Shown here piece by piece: positions 51,185 through 62,496 of a stretch of DNA of 64,000 bases (within the stretch, counting starts at the first letter, position 1; the number at the start of each line of letters is the position of its first letter). The stretch covers positions 248,001 through 312,000 of the forward strand of contig NZ_JAMTCS010000003.1 in the NCBI RefSeq assembly GCF_024171955.1, read 5' to 3'. Origin of the DNA: Promicromonospora thailandica. GTDB lineage: Bacteria > Actinomycetota > Actinomycetes > Actinomycetales > Cellulomonadaceae. Position numbers and translations under genes: made by a program. The notes below the pieces were generated by a model, which saw only the letters and a list, made by a program, of their open reading frames with translations, searched no databases and was not told where the DNA came from.

Positions 51185-51188
<4 letters not shown>
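49518..51188 (+). CDS. ABC transporter substrate-binding lipoprotein (Opp/Dpp family)
   Basis: This 556-residue family-5 solute-binding protein has a lipoprotein signal ([14 protein letters not shown], lipidated Cys near 21), then [42 protein letters not shown] and [13 protein letters not shown], all typical. Family-5 proteins bind oligopeptides but also cello- and xylo-oligosaccharides; the linked GH3 gene favours a beta-glucan oligosaccharide. GTG 49518 follows AAGGAGG. The stop overlaps the ATPase TTG start. Confidence 0.92.
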
Positions 51189-52263
<1,075 letters not shown>

Positions 52264-52267
<4 letters not shown>

Positions 52268-53247
52268 GCTTCCTGCTGCGCAGGGTCGCGTTCTACGCGC
52301 TGACGGCGTGGGCCGCGATCACCATCAACTTCTTCATCCCGCGCCTGCTGCCGGGCGATCCCGTGACCGCCCTGCTGGGCCGCATGCAGGGCCGCATCGA
52401 CAGCAACGCCGAGCACTCGCTGCGCGTGCTGTTCGGCCTGGACCAGGACACCACGCTGTGGCAGCAGTACCTCGACTACTGGGGCCTGCTGCTGCGGGGC
52501 GACCTCGGCCTGTCGTTCACGCACTTCCCGACGCCGGTGTCCGAGATCGTCGACCAGTCGCTGCCGTGGACGGTCGGGCTGGTCGGGGTCGCGACGGTCA
52601 TCGCGTTCGTCATCGGCTCGCTGATCGGCACGTTCCTCGGCTGGCGCCGCGGCACGTGGGCCGACGGCCTGCTGCCCGTGGCGACGTTCTTCCAGGCCGT
52701 GCCGTACTTCTGGCTGGGCCTGATCACCATCGCCGTGCTGTCGGTCAACCTGGGCTGGTTCCCGTCCAGCGGCAGCTACGACCGTGGCCTGGTGCCGGCG
52801 TTCACCGGTGAGTTCATCGGGTCGGTCGTCTACTACGGCTTCCTGCCCGCGCTCACCGTGGTGCTGTCGTCGGTGGCGGGCTGGGTGCTCGGCATGCGCA
52901 ACATGATGGTGACCGTCTCCTCGGAGGACTACGTCACCGTCGCGCACGCCAAGGGCCTGGCCGAGCGGCAGGTCATGCTCGGGTACGCGGCACGCAACGC
53001 CGTGCTGCCCCAGGTCTCCAGCTTCGCGCTGTCCCTCGGCTTCGTGGTGGGCGGCACGCTGATCATGGAGATGGTCTTCTCCTACCAGGGCATCGGGTAC
53101 ACGCTCTACCAGGCGGTCTCCACGCACGACTACCCGCTGATGCAGGGCTGCTTCCTCGTCATCACGCTGTCGGTGCTGGTGGCCAACATGGTGGCCGACC
53201 TCGCCTACGCCCTGCTCGACCCGCGCACCCGGACGGAGGACCGATGA
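52264..53247 (+). CDS. ABC transporter permease, OppB/DppB-like
   Basis: This 327-residue permease has about six membrane helices, an N-terminal helix ([20 protein letters not shown] then [10 protein letters not shown]) and the EAA-loop-type [20 protein letters not shown] that couples to the ATPases. Both ends overlap neighbours by ATGA. Confidence 0.94.
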
Positions 53248-54161
53248 GGAACCAGCTGCTGTTCCTGCGCAACGGCAAGGTCGTCACCGGCCTGGCCATC
53301 CTCGGCTTCTTCACGCTGCTCGCGGTGCTGGGCCCGTGGATCAGCCCGTACGACCCCAACCAGGTCAGCGACGCGCTGCTCAGCCCGCCGTCGGCCGCGC
53401 ACTGGCTCGGCACCGACCACACAGGCCGCGACATCCTGTCGCAGATCATCGTCGGTGCTCGCGGCGTGCTCGTCGTCGGCCTCGTGGCCGGCGTGAGCGC
53501 CACCGTCGTGGGCGTGCTCGTGGGCGTGACCGCCGGGTTCGTCGGCGGGGTGGGTGACGAGTCGCTGTCGGCCCTGTCCAACATGTTCCTCGTCATCCCG
53601 CAGCTGCCGCTGATCATCCTGATCGCCGCGCAGCTCCCGTCGGCGGGCGGGCTCACCGTCGCGCTCGTGATCGGCGCGACCGGCTGGGCCTGGGGCGCGC
53701 GCGTCATGCGCGCCCAGACGCTGTCCCTGCGCAAGCGGGACTTCGTGGAGGCCGCGCGGGCCAACGGCGAGCGCACCTGGCGCCTCGTCCTGGCCGAGGT
53801 GCTGCCCAACCTGACCGCGGTCATCGCCTCCGGGTTCGTGGGCACCGTGACGTTCGCGGTGCTGTCCCAGGTGACGCTGTCGTTCATCGGCATCACGCCG
53901 GTCAGCGAGTGGAACTGGGGCACCATCCTGTTCTGGGCGCAGAACAACCTCGCGCTCCAGCGGGGCGCCTGGTGGTGGTTCGTGCCGGCCGGGGCGTGCA
54001 TCGCGCTGCTCGGCATGGCGCTGACCCTGGTCAACTTCGGCATCGACGAGATCGTCAACCCCCGCCTGCGGTCCACCGGCCTGCACGCGCGGTCGCTGCG
54101 CCGCCGGGGCATCCGGCCGCGCGTGGGGTTCACGCCGGTGGTTCGGGAGGCACGATCATGA
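53244..54161 (+). CDS. ABC transporter permease, OppC/DppC-like
   Basis: This 305-residue permease has the OppC N-terminus ([20 protein letters not shown], then [19 protein letters not shown]), about six membrane helices and the coupling loop [20 protein letters not shown]. It pairs with the upstream permease to form the channel. It overlaps the final ATPase gene by ATGA. Confidence 0.94.
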   Translation: MRNQLLFLRNGKVVTGLAILGFFTLLAVLGPWISPYDPNQVSDALLSPPSAAHWLGTDHTGRDILSQIIVGARGVLVVGLVAGVSATVVGVLVGVTAGFVGGVGDESLSALSNMFLVIPQLPLIILIAAQLPSAGGLTVALVIGATGWAWGARVMRAQTLSLRKRDFVEAARANGERTWRLVLAEVLPNLTAVIASGFVGTVTFAVLSQVTLSFIGITPVSEWNWGTILFWAQNNLALQRGAWWWFVPAGACIALLGMALTLVNFGIDEIVNPRLRSTGLHARSLRRRGIRPRVGFTPVVREARS

Positions 54162-55240
54162 GCGCGGACGTCCACACCGAACGAGGGGCGCTCGCGGACG
54201 CGGGCCCCGCGGCGGCGGAGCCCGTCCTCGAGGTCCGGAACCTGAGCGTCGACTACGGGTTCGGCGACGACCCCACGCACGTGCTGCGCGAGGTGTCGCT
54301 GACGCTGCGCCGCGGCGAGGTGCTGGGCCTGGCGGGGGAGTCGGGCTGCGGCAAGTCGACCCTCGCCTACGCGGCCACGCGCCTGCTGCCGCCGCCCGGC
54401 CTCATCACGGGCGGCGAGGTGTGGCTCACGAACCGCGAGGGCACGCGGGCCGACCTGCTCGCCCTGTCGGACGCCGAGCTGCGCGCCGCCCGCTGGCGCG
54501 ACATCGCCATCGTGTTCCAGGGCGCGATGAGCTCGCTCAACCCGGTGTTCCGCATCGAGAAGCAGATCGTCGACGGCATCGTGGCCCACCAGCCCCGGAT
54601 GCGGCGCGAGGAGGCCCGGGAGCGGGCCGCCGAGCTGCTGCGCCTGGTCGGCATCTCGGCCGACCGGCTGCGGGCCTACCCGCACCAGCTCTCCGGCGGC
54701 ATGCGGCAGCGCGTGATGATCGCCATGGCGCTCGCGCTGGAACCCCAGGTGCTGATCATGGACGAGCCGACGACGGCCCTCGACGTGGTCATGCAGCGGC
54801 AGATCCTGGAGGAGGTCATGGAGCTGCGCGAGCGGCTCGGGTTCTCGGTCGTCTTCATCACGCACGACGTGTCCCTGCTGGTCGAGGTGGCCGACCGGAT
54901 CGCCGTCATGTACGCGGGCGAGATCGTCGAGACGGCGGCCGCGCGCGACGTGTACGCGAAGCCACGGCACCCGTACTCGGCGGGCCTGCTCGGGTCGTTC
55001 CCGCCCCTGCACGGCCCGCGGCGCGAGCTCACGGGCATCCCCGGCGCCCCGCCGGACCTCTCGGCCCGCGAGCCGGGCTGTCCGTTCGCGCCGCGCTGCC
55101 CGCACGCCATGGACGTGTGCCGCACCGAGCTGCCCGTGCTGGGCCGCACGGCGCAGGGCGAGGACAACCGCCTGGTGGCGTGCCACCTGCACACCACGGC
55201 CTCGTCGACGGAGCCGCTGCCGCCGTCCCTGTCGCGATAG
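54158..55240 (+). CDS. ABC transporter ATPase, OppD-like
   Basis: This 360-residue ATPase has Walker A GLAGESGCGKSTLAYAATRL, Q-loop IVFQGAMSSLNPVFRI, signature HQLSGGMRQRVMIAMALALE, Walker B QVLIMDEPTTALD and H-loop FITHDVS, with the C-terminal CPFAPRCPHAMDVC extension. It completes the five-gene importer. A 14-bp tandem repeat and a strong hairpin follow before murE. Confidence 0.93.
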   Translation: MSADVHTERGALADAGPAAAEPVLEVRNLSVDYGFGDDPTHVLREVSLTLRRGEVLGLAGESGCGKSTLAYAATRLLPPPGLITGGEVWLTNREGTRADLLALSDAELRAARWRDIAIVFQGAMSSLNPVFRIEKQIVDGIVAHQPRMRREEARERAAELLRLVGISADRLRAYPHQLSGGMRQRVMIAMALALEPQVLIMDEPTTALDVVMQRQILEEVMELRERLGFSVVFITHDVSLLVEVADRIAVMYAGEIVETAAARDVYAKPRHPYSAGLLGSFPPLHGPRRELTGIPGAPPDLSAREPGCPFAPRCPHAMDVCRTELPVLGRTAQGEDNRLVACHLHTTASSTEPLPPSLSR

Positions 55241-55290
55241 GGGCGGCCCGGTCGCCGCTCCGCGGACCCCGCGACGGAGCTGCACTCGAC

Positions 55291-55345
55291 GGCGGCTGAG
55301 GCACGGCGACTGAGGGACGGCGACTGAGGGACGGCGCCTGAGGAC
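55291..55345 (+). repeat. 14-bp tandem repeat
   Basis: Four units of about 14 bases (GGCGGCTGAGGCAC, then GGCGACTGAGGGAC twice, then a shortened fourth) lie between the OppD-like gene and its terminator. No ORF spans them. Confidence 0.7.
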
Positions 55346-55374
55346 TCCCGCCTCGGGTCGGGTCCGCGACGGCG

Positions 55375-55411
55375 TGTTGCTGTGCGTAGACAGCGTCTAC
55401 GCACAGCAACA
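55375..55411 (+). terminator. Terminator-like hairpin before murE
   Basis: Arms 55375-55391 and 55395-55411 pair perfectly over 17 bp around AGC. No T-tract follows. It ends the transporter operon and should isolate murE from upstream transcription. Confidence 0.7.
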
Positions 55412-55490
55412 TCTCCGCGAGAGCGGGCTTCTCGGCCGGCCGCTCGGGCCCGAGCGGTCCCGAACGGACGAGACCAACCCCGCGAGGCGG

Positions 55491-55496
55491 TAGGTT
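55491..55496 (+). promoter_or_regulatory. -10 hexamer of murE, possibly leaderless
   Basis: TAGGTT ends seven bases before GTG 55504, the spacing expected for a leaderless transcript. A matching -35 is weak. After a strong terminator-like hairpin, murE needs its own promoter, which makes this assignment likely. Confidence 0.45.
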
Positions 55497-55503
55497 CTTC
55501 TCC

Positions 55504-57081
55504 GTGACATCCCCGTTCGACCGGATCCGCCCGGCGGCCACCACAGCGCGCCAGGTCGCGGACCTCGCCGTCGCGTTCGGCCTCACCATCGCGCCAGGTC
55601 AGCCCGCAGACGCCGCCGTCACGTGCGTGGCCTCGGACAACCGGGTGATCCGGCCGGGAGACCTGTTCGTGGCGCTGCCCGGCGCCCGTGCGCACGGCGC
55701 GCAGTTCGCCGCCGACGCCGTCGGCCGGGGCGCCACCGCCGTCCTCACGGACGCGCGCGGCCTGGAGTTCGCCGAAGGGCTCGGAGTGCCGGTGCTCGTC
55801 GCCGACGACCCCCGCGCCGTCCTCGGCTCGGTCGCCGCCTGGGTGCTCGGCAACCCCGCCGACGACCTCATGACGTTCGGCGTCACCGGCACCAACGGCA
55901 AGACCACCACGACCTACCAGCTCGACCACCTGCTGCGCGCCCTGGGCTGGACCGGCGGGCTCATCGGCACCGTCGAGACCCGCTCCGGCGACCGCGTGAT
56001 CGCCAGCACCCTGACCACGCCCGAGGCCGCCGACCTGCAGGCCCTCCTGGCCGCCATGCGCGAGGACCACGTGCGCACCCTGGCCATGGAGGTCTCCTCG
56101 CACGCCCTGGCGCAGCACCGCGTCGACGGCATCGTCTTCGGCGTGGCCGGGTTCACCAACCTGACCCAGGACCACCTCGACTTCCACGGCGACTTCGAGT
56201 CGTACTTCGCCACCAAGGCCGAGCTGTTCACGCCCGCCCGGGCCCGCCGCGGCGTCGTCACGATCGACGACACCTGGGGCGAGCGCATGGCGGCCGAGGC
56301 CCGGATCCCCGTCGCCACGCTGACCACGCTCCCCGGCAAGCAGGCCGACTGGACCGTCACCGACGTCGCGCCGTCCGGCACCGGGTCCGCCTTCACGCTG
56401 ACGCACCGCGACGGCCGCACCCTGCGCACCTCGACGTCGCTGCCCGGCGCCTACAACGTCGCCAACGCCGCGCTCGCCGTGACCATGGTGCTCGAGGGCG
56501 GCTGCGACGTCCGCGACGTGTCCGAGGCGCTCGCGGCCGCCGACGGGCTGAGCGCCACGGTGCCCGGCCGGATGGAGGTGCTCGCCACCGCGCCGCGCGT
56601 GGTCGTGGACTTCGCGCACAACACCGAAGCCCTGGAGCTCGCCCTGGCCGCGCTGCGCCCGACGACGTCCGGCCGGCTCGCCGTCGTGTTCGGCGCCACG
56701 GGGGACCGCGACCCGGGCAAGCGACCCTTCATGGGAGCGGCGGCGGTCCGCGGGGCCGACGTCGTCTACGTCACGGACGACGATCCGCACGACGAGGACC
56801 CGGCCAAGGTGCGGGCGGAGGTGCTCGCGGGGGCGAGCCCCGACGGCGCGCCGGGCACGGTCGTCACGGAGGCGGGCGGCGCGGACTCGCGTACCGTGGA
56901 GGTCCACGAGGTCGCCCCGCGCGCGGACGCCGTCCGCGCGGCCATCCTCGCGGCCGGCGTGGACGACACGGTGCTCGTCGCGGGCCGCGGCCACGAGACG
57001 ATCCAGGAGATCGCGGGCGTGGACCACGTGCTCGACGACCGCGTCGAGGCCCGCGCGGCCCTCGCGGCCCGCACGGCCTAG
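55504..57081 (+). CDS. murE: UDP-MurNAc-tripeptide synthetase MurE, non-DAP type
   Basis: This 525-residue Mur ligase adds the third, diamino residue to UDP-MurNAc-L-Ala-D-Glu. It has ATP loop GVTGTNGKTTTTYQL, LTTPEAADLQ, EVSSHALAQHRVDG and DHLDFHG. Where meso-DAP enzymes have DNPR, this one has DDPH (about residue 427, in VTDDDPHDEDPAKV). That replacement implies L-Lys or L-Orn rather than meso-DAP, as in Cellulomonadaceae-type peptidoglycan. GTG 55504 lacks a good ribosome binding site. It resumes the dcw cluster after the cassette. Confidence 0.94.
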   Translation: MTSPFDRIRPAATTARQVADLAVAFGLTIAPGQPADAAVTCVASDNRVIRPGDLFVALPGARAHGAQFAADAVGRGATAVLTDARGLEFAEGLGVPVLVADDPRAVLGSVAAWVLGNPADDLMTFGVTGTNGKTTTTYQLDHLLRALGWTGGLIGTVETRSGDRVIASTLTTPEAADLQALLAAMREDHVRTLAMEVSSHALAQHRVDGIVFGVAGFTNLTQDHLDFHGDFESYFATKAELFTPARARRGVVTIDDTWGERMAAEARIPVATLTTLPGKQADWTVTDVAPSGTGSAFTLTHRDGRTLRTSTSLPGAYNVANAALAVTMVLEGGCDVRDVSEALAAADGLSATVPGRMEVLATAPRVVVDFAHNTEALELALAALRPTTSGRLAVVFGATGDRDPGKRPFMGAAAVRGADVVYVTDDDPHDEDPAKVRAEVLAGASPDGAPGTVVTEAGGADSRTVEVHEVAPRADAVRAAILAAGVDDTVLVAGRGHETIQEIAGVDHVLDDRVEARAALAARTA

Positions 57082-57162
57082 TGCCACCGCGCACCGCAGG
57101 ACCCGAGCGACTGACAGCACCACCCCAGCAGGATGCCCCAGGCAGGAGAGGACGACAGAGGC

Positions 57163-58608
57163 ATGATCGAGCTGACTGCGGCGCAGGTCGCCGCAGCCAC
57201 CGGCGGGCGGCTGCACGCCGACCCGGACGTCACGGTCTCGGGGGCGGTGATCATCGACTCGCGCCAGGCCGGGCCGGGCGCGCTCTTCGTGGCCCTGCCG
57301 GGGGAGCGGGTGGACGGCCACGACTTCGCGGCGCGGGCCGTCGAGGCCGGTGCCACGCTGGTGCTCGCGCAGCGTGAGCTGGACGGTCTGCCGACCGTCG
57401 TGGTGGACGACACGCAGGCCGCCCTCGGTGACCTCGCGCGCCGCGTCCTCGCGACGGTCCGCGACGCCGTCGGCGGCGACCTCCGGGTCGTGGGCATCAC
57501 CGGGTCGGTGGGCAAGACCACGACGAAGGACCTCCTGGGCCAGCTCCTGACCCCCGAGGCCGGCGACACCGAGGGCGCGATCATCGTCCCCTCCGGCTCG
57601 TTCAACAACGAGATCGGCCTGCCGCTGACCGTCCTGCGGGTCACCCCCGCCACGCGGTTCCTCGTGCTGGAGATGGGCGCGGACGGCGTCGGCAACATCG
57701 CCTACCTCACGGGCATCGCGCCGCCCGACGTCGGCGTCGTGCTCCGGGTCGGCGTCGCGCACATCGGCCCCTTCGGCGGGGTCGAGGCCATCGCGAAGAC
57801 CAAGGGCGAGATGGTCGAGGGCGTCGTCGAGGGTGGCACCGTGGTGCTGAACGCCGACGACCAGCGCGTCGCGGCGATGGCCGACCGGGCCGCACCGGGC
57901 ACCGTGCTGCGCACCTTCGGCACCATCCCGTCGGCGGACGTGCGCGCCGAGGACGTCACGGTCGACGCCGCAGGCCGCGCGAGCTTCACGCTCCGCGTCG
58001 TGGGCGGCGGCGACATCGGCGAGCAGCACGCCCAGGTCGCCCTGAGCCTGGTGGGCCCGCACCACGTGACCAACGCGCTCGCCGCGGCGACCGTGGCGCT
58101 GCGCCTCGGCGTCGCGATCGGCGACGTGGCGCAGCGGCTCTCGGCCGCCACGCCGCGCAGCCCGCACCGCATGGCCGTGACCGAGCGGCCCGACGGCGTG
58201 ACCGTCGTCGACGACGCGTACAACGCGAACCCGGACTCGATGAAGGCCGGGCTGCGCACCCTCGCCGTGCTGGCCGGCCGGACGCGCCGGTCGGTGGCGG
58301 TCCTGGGGGAGATGCGTGAGCTCGGTGACGGCGCGCGCGCCGCGCACGACGAGATCGGCCGGCTCGTGGTACGGCTGAACATCAAGCAGCTCGTCGTCGT
58401 CGGCGAGGGCGCGTACCACATCCACGAGGGGGCCATGCAGGAGGGCTCCTGGGGGTCGGAGTCGGTGTACGTGCCCGACCTCGACTCCGCCAAGACACTG
58501 CTGGACGAGCTGCTCGAGCCCGGCGACGTCGTGCTCGTGAAGTCGTCGCTCGGCTCCGGGCTGTGGCAGCTCGGGGACCACCTGACCAACAAGGACAACA
58601 ACAAGTGA
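57163..58608 (+). CDS. murF: UDP-MurNAc-tripeptide--D-Ala-D-Ala ligase MurF
   Basis: This 481-residue Mur ligase adds D-Ala-D-Ala. It has [23 protein letters not shown] loop [38 protein letters not shown] and [23 protein letters not shown] 57163 is chosen after AGGAGAGG; an in-frame upstream ATG at 57133 is less likely. The stop overlaps the mraY GTG start. Confidence 0.97.
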   Translation: MIELTAAQVAAATGGRLHADPDVTVSGAVIIDSRQAGPGALFVALPGERVDGHDFAARAVEAGATLVLAQRELDGLPTVVVDDTQAALGDLARRVLATVRDAVGGDLRVVGITGSVGKTTTKDLLGQLLTPEAGDTEGAIIVPSGSFNNEIGLPLTVLRVTPATRFLVLEMGADGVGNIAYLTGIAPPDVGVVLRVGVAHIGPFGGVEAIAKTKGEMVEGVVEGGTVVLNADDQRVAAMADRAAPGTVLRTFGTIPSADVRAEDVTVDAAGRASFTLRVVGGGDIGEQHAQVALSLVGPHHVTNALAAATVALRLGVAIGDVAQRLSAATPRSPHRMAVTERPDGVTVVDDAYNANPDSMKAGLRTLAVLAGRTRRSVAVLGEMRELGDGARAAHDEIGRLVVRLNIKQLVVVGEGAYHIHEGAMQEGSWGSESVYVPDLDSAKTLLDELLEPGDVVLVKSSLGSGLWQLGDHLTNKDNNK

Positions 58609-59687
58609 TCGCGATCCTGGTCAGCGCCGCGGTGGCGCTGCTCGTCGCCCTGCTGGGCACTCCGGTCTTCATCCGGTTCCTCGTCCACAAGAACTACGGC
58701 CAGTTCGTGCGCGAGGACGGTCCCACGGGCCACTTCACCAAGCGCGGTACGCCGACCATGGGCGGCGTCGTCATGATCGGGGCCACCCTGGTCGGCGTGG
58801 CGGCCTCGATGCTCGTGTCGCAGCGTCTGCCGAGCGTGTCGGCGCTGCTGGCGCTGTACCTCATGGCGGGCCTCGGCCTGGTCGGGTTCCTCGACGACTT
58901 CACGAAGATCCGCAAGCAGCGGTCGCTGGGCCTGACGCCGCGCGCCAAGCTGATCGGCCAGGGCGTGGTCGGCATCTCGTTCGCGGTGCTCGCGCTGCAG
59001 TTCCCCAACGGGAACTCGCGCACGCCCGCGTCGACGAAGATCTCGTTCCTGCGCGACACCGAGTTCGACCTGGCGTTCGCCGGGGTCACGGTGGGCCTGA
59101 TCCTGTTCGTCATCTGGGCCAACCTGCTCGTCTCGGCGTGGTCCAACGCGGTGAACCTGACCGACGGCCTGGACGGCCTGGCCACCGGCGTCTCGATCAT
59201 CACGTTCGGCGCCTACGTGCTGGTGGGCATCTGGCAGCTCAACCAGTCGTGCCAGTACCTGGCCACGGCGGGCCCGCGCTGCTACGAGGTGCGCGACCCG
59301 CAGGACCTGGCCATCGTCGCGGCGGCGGTCACGGGCGCGTGCGTCGGCTTCCTCTGGTGGAACGCCAACCCCGCCAAGATCTTCATGGGTGACACCGGCT
59401 CGCTCGCCCTGGGCGGCGCGCTGGCCGGCCTGTCGATCCTGAGCCGCACCGAGCTGCTCGCGGTGCTCCTGGGCGGCATGTTCGTGCTCATCGTCTCCTC
59501 CGTGGTGATCCAGGTGAGCTTCTTCAAGATGACCGGCAGGCGCGTGTTCAAGATGGCGCCGCTGCAGCACCACTTCGAGCTGTCCGGATGGGGCGAGGTC
59601 ACGATCGTCATCCGGTTCTGGCTCATCGCCGGCCTGCTCGCGGGCCTGGGCATGGGCATCTTCTACGCCGAGTGGGTCGCGTCGTGA
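58605..59687 (+). CDS. mraY: Phospho-MurNAc-pentapeptide transferase MraY
   Basis: This 360-residue membrane enzyme makes lipid I on undecaprenyl phosphate. It has about ten helices and the catalytic motifs [42 protein letters not shown] and [14 protein letters not shown] 58605 overlaps the murF stop; its own stop overlaps murD. Confidence 0.97.
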   Translation: MIAILVSAAVALLVALLGTPVFIRFLVHKNYGQFVREDGPTGHFTKRGTPTMGGVVMIGATLVGVAASMLVSQRLPSVSALLALYLMAGLGLVGFLDDFTKIRKQRSLGLTPRAKLIGQGVVGISFAVLALQFPNGNSRTPASTKISFLRDTEFDLAFAGVTVGLILFVIWANLLVSAWSNAVNLTDGLDGLATGVSIITFGAYVLVGIWQLNQSCQYLATAGPRCYEVRDPQDLAIVAAAVTGACVGFLWWNANPAKIFMGDTGSLALGGALAGLSILSRTELLAVLLGGMFVLIVSSVVIQVSFFKMTGRRVFKMAPLQHHFELSGWGEVTIVIRFWLIAGLLAGLGMGIFYAEWVAS

Positions 59688-61201
59688 CGCAGGAGCCGGG
59701 CACCGACACGCACGGCACGGTCGAGCCGCGCGTCCCGCTGGCCGCGGCCCGCGTGGTCCTCGCGGGCCTCGGCGTGACGGGCCGCGCGCTGCGCGGCGTC
59801 CTGGAGCCGCGCGTGGCCGACCTGGTCACGGTCGACGACCGCGCCGCGGACGCCGACCACGGCGCGCTCGACGCCGCCGCCGCGGCCGCGGTGCTCGCCG
59901 AGGCGGACCTGCTCGTGGCCTCCCCGGGCTTCCCCCCGCACCACCCCGTGGTCGCCGCCGCGCTGGCCGCCGGGGTGCCCGTGTGGAGCGAGGTCGAGCT
60001 GGCCTGGCGGCTGCGCGTCGACCGCCTCGGCTCCGGCGCCCCGGCCCCGTGGCTGGGCGTCACCGGCTCCAACGGCAAGACCACCACCGTCGAGATGCTC
60101 GCGGCGATCCTGCGCGCCGCGGGCCTGCGCACCGCCGCCGTCGGCAACGTGGGCCGCTCGCTCGTCGAGGCGGCGCTCGACCCGGCGCTCGACGTCCTCG
60201 CCGTGGAGCTGTCCAGCTTCCAGCTGCACTTCACCCACACCGTGTCGCTGCAGGCGGCCGCCGTGCTCAACGTGGCCGCCGACCACCTCGACTGGCACGG
60301 CTCGATGGACGCCTACGCGCGCGACAAGGGCCGCATCTACGAGCGGGCCCAGGTGGCCTGCGTCTACAACGTGGCCGACCCGCGCACCGAGGAGCTCGTG
60401 CGCGAGGCCGACGTGGTCGAGGGCGCGCGCGCCGTCGGCTTCGCCGTGGGCAGCCCGAGCCCCGGCGACCTCGGCCTGGTCGACGACGTGCTCGTGGACC
60501 GCGCCTTCCACGCCCCGGCCGACGACCCCGACCGGCGGCGCAGCGCCGCCGAGCTCGGCACCCTCGCGGACCTCGCCCGGCTCGGCGACCACGCCGGCGT
60601 CGTGCCCACGCACATCGTGGCCGACGCCCTGGCGGCGGCCGCCCTGGCGCGTGCGCACGGCGTGCCCGCCGCCGCCGTCCGCGACGGCCTGCGGTCCTTC
60701 GGCCCGAGCGAGCACCGCATCGAGCGCATCGCCCAGGCGGACGGGGTCACGTACGTCAACGACTCGAAGGCCACCAACGCGCACTCCGCGGCGGCGTCCC
60801 TGGCCGGGTTCGCGCACGGCACCGTCGTCTGGATCGCGGGCGGCCTGGCCAAGGGCGCCACGTTCGACGACCTGGTGTCCTCGCGCGCGGACCGCATGCG
60901 GGCCGCCGTCGTGATCGGCGCGGACCCCGGCCCGCTGGCCGACACGCTGGCCCGACACGCCCCGAAGGTCCCGGTCGTCGTGATAGATCCCGGTGACACT
61001 GAGACCGTGATGCGTCGGGCGGTCGCCGCCGCGCGGGACCTGGCACAGCCGGGCGACACCGTGCTGCTGGCCCCGGCCGGGGCGTCGCAGGACCAGTTCG
61101 TCTCGTACGCCCAGCGCGGCCAGGAGTTCGCCCGGGTGGTGCGGGAGCTCACAGGAGGGACCACCGATGGCCACGACGGGAACGAGCCGCCGCGCTCCTG
61201 A
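59684..61201 (+). CDS. murD: UDP-MurNAc-L-alanine--D-glutamate ligase MurD
   Basis: This 505-residue Mur ligase adds D-Glu. It has an N-terminal nucleotide fold ([15 protein letters not shown]), [14 protein letters not shown] loop [45 protein letters not shown] and [19 protein letters not shown] 59684 overlaps the mraY stop. Its last 35 bases overlap the ftsW coding region, a longer overlap than at other junctions here. Confidence 0.96.
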   Translation: MTQEPGTDTHGTVEPRVPLAAARVVLAGLGVTGRALRGVLEPRVADLVTVDDRAADADHGALDAAAAAAVLAEADLLVASPGFPPHHPVVAAALAAGVPVWSEVELAWRLRVDRLGSGAPAPWLGVTGSNGKTTTVEMLAAILRAAGLRTAAVGNVGRSLVEAALDPALDVLAVELSSFQLHFTHTVSLQAAAVLNVAADHLDWHGSMDAYARDKGRIYERAQVACVYNVADPRTEELVREADVVEGARAVGFAVGSPSPGDLGLVDDVLVDRAFHAPADDPDRRRSAAELGTLADLARLGDHAGVVPTHIVADALAAAALARAHGVPAAAVRDGLRSFGPSEHRIERIAQADGVTYVNDSKATNAHSAAASLAGFAHGTVVWIAGGLAKGATFDDLVSSRADRMRAAVVIGADPGPLADTLARHAPKVPVVVIDPGDTETVMRRAVAAARDLAQPGDTVLLAPAGASQDQFVSYAQRGQEFARVVRELTGGTTDGHDGNEPPRS

Positions 61202-62399
61202 GCGTTCGTGGCTGGGCCAGTGGAACTCCAACGTCTCCAGCTACTACCTGCTGGTGGGTGCCACGGGCCTGCTGACCGTGATCGGCCTGATCATGGTGCT
61301 GTCCAGCTCCACCGTGACCTCCATCGCCGAGGGTGAGTCGCCGTACGCCGCGTTCCTCGTCCAGGCGCAGTACGCGCTGATGGGGCTGCCCGTGCTGCTG
61401 GTCGCCGCGCACCTGCCCGTGCGCTGGTACAAGCGGCTCGCCGCACCCGCGCTCCTGGTCGCGCTCGGGCTGCTGGTCGCCGTGATCTTCCTGGGCTCCG
61501 TCCGCAACGGGCAGCAGAACTGGCTCGTCCTGGGCCCGCTGTCGTTCCAGCCGTCCGAGCTGGCCAAGCTCGCGCTCGCCGTCTGGCTCGGCACCGTGCT
61601 GGGGCGCAAGCAGGCGCTGCTGGGGAGCTGGTCGCACGCGATCATGCCCGCCGTGCCGGGCGCGGTCGCGGTCATGGGCCTGGTCCTGGCGGGCGGCGAC
61701 CTGGGCACGGCCCTCGTCATGGCCCTCCTGGTGGTCGGCGCCTTCCTGGTCGCGGGCGTCCCGTGGTCCCTGCTGGGGCTCGGCAGCGCGATCGCGGCCT
61801 TCGTGGTGGGCTACGTGTTCATCCTGCAGCAGGACTCCGGCGACCGGCTGCAGCGCATCCTGGCCACCTACGGCGCCCAGTGCGACGTGGCCTCGGAGTG
61901 CTACCAGTCCCTGCACGGCCTGTGGGGGCTCGGCACGGGCGGGCTGTGGGGCGTGGGCCTGGGCGGCAGCCGCGAGAAGTGGAGCTACCTGCCCGAGGCC
62001 CACAACGACTTCATCTTCGCGGTCATCGGCGAGGAGCTCGGGCTCTTCGGCACAGTGCTCGTGCTGGCGCTGTTCGCGGTGCTCGGCCTGGCCACCAGCC
62101 GCGTGATCCGGCGGCACACCGACCCGTTCGTCAAGGTGACCACCGCCGCCGTCGCGTGCTGGATCGTGGGCCAGGCGTTCATCAACATCGGCGTGGTGAT
62201 CGGCCTGCTGCCGGTGATCGGCGTCCCGCTGCCCCTGGTCTCGGCCGGCGGTTCGGCCCTGATCACCACGATGGCCGCGCTCGGCATGCTGATCTCGTTC
62301 GCGCGGACCGAGCCGGGGGCTGCCAAGGCGCTCGCTGCACGCGGTAGCGTCGTCCGCAAGTCACTGGCCGTGCTGGGCGGCGCGGTCCGGAGACGGTAG
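61167..62399 (+). CDS. ftsW: Septal peptidoglycan polymerase FtsW
   Basis: This 410-residue SEDS glycosyltransferase has about ten membrane helices and the motifs GPLSFQPSELAKLALAVWLG (with the catalytic-region Glu/Lys), LPEAHNDFIFAVIGEELGLF and PLVSAGGSALITTMAALGML. It polymerises septal glycan with FtsI. ATG 61167 lies inside the end of murD, after AGGAGGG. Confidence 0.95.
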   Translation: MATTGTSRRAPERSWLGQWNSNVSSYYLLVGATGLLTVIGLIMVLSSSTVTSIAEGESPYAAFLVQAQYALMGLPVLLVAAHLPVRWYKRLAAPALLVALGLLVAVIFLGSVRNGQQNWLVLGPLSFQPSELAKLALAVWLGTVLGRKQALLGSWSHAIMPAVPGAVAVMGLVLAGGDLGTALVMALLVVGAFLVAGVPWSLLGLGSAIAAFVVGYVFILQQDSGDRLQRILATYGAQCDVASECYQSLHGLWGLGTGGLWGVGLGGSREKWSYLPEAHNDFIFAVIGEELGLFGTVLVLALFAVLGLATSRVIRRHTDPFVKVTTAAVACWIVGQAFINIGVVIGLLPVIGVPLPLVSAGGSALITTMAALGMLISFARTEPGAAKALAARGSVVRKSLAVLGGAVRRR

Positions 62400-62496
62400 A
62401 AATGTGCACGGTGGTCTGACTTGTGGCGGCGATCCGTCACGGCGGCCGCTTCGAACCGCCCGGACGGCACGTCCGGGCGACGACGAGAAGGTGATG

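Noticed and set aside
54676-58581. A 1301-codon minus-strand open frame
   Set aside because: It is antisense to the OppD-like gene, murE and murF and has no recognisable domain; it is a GC-bias shadow.
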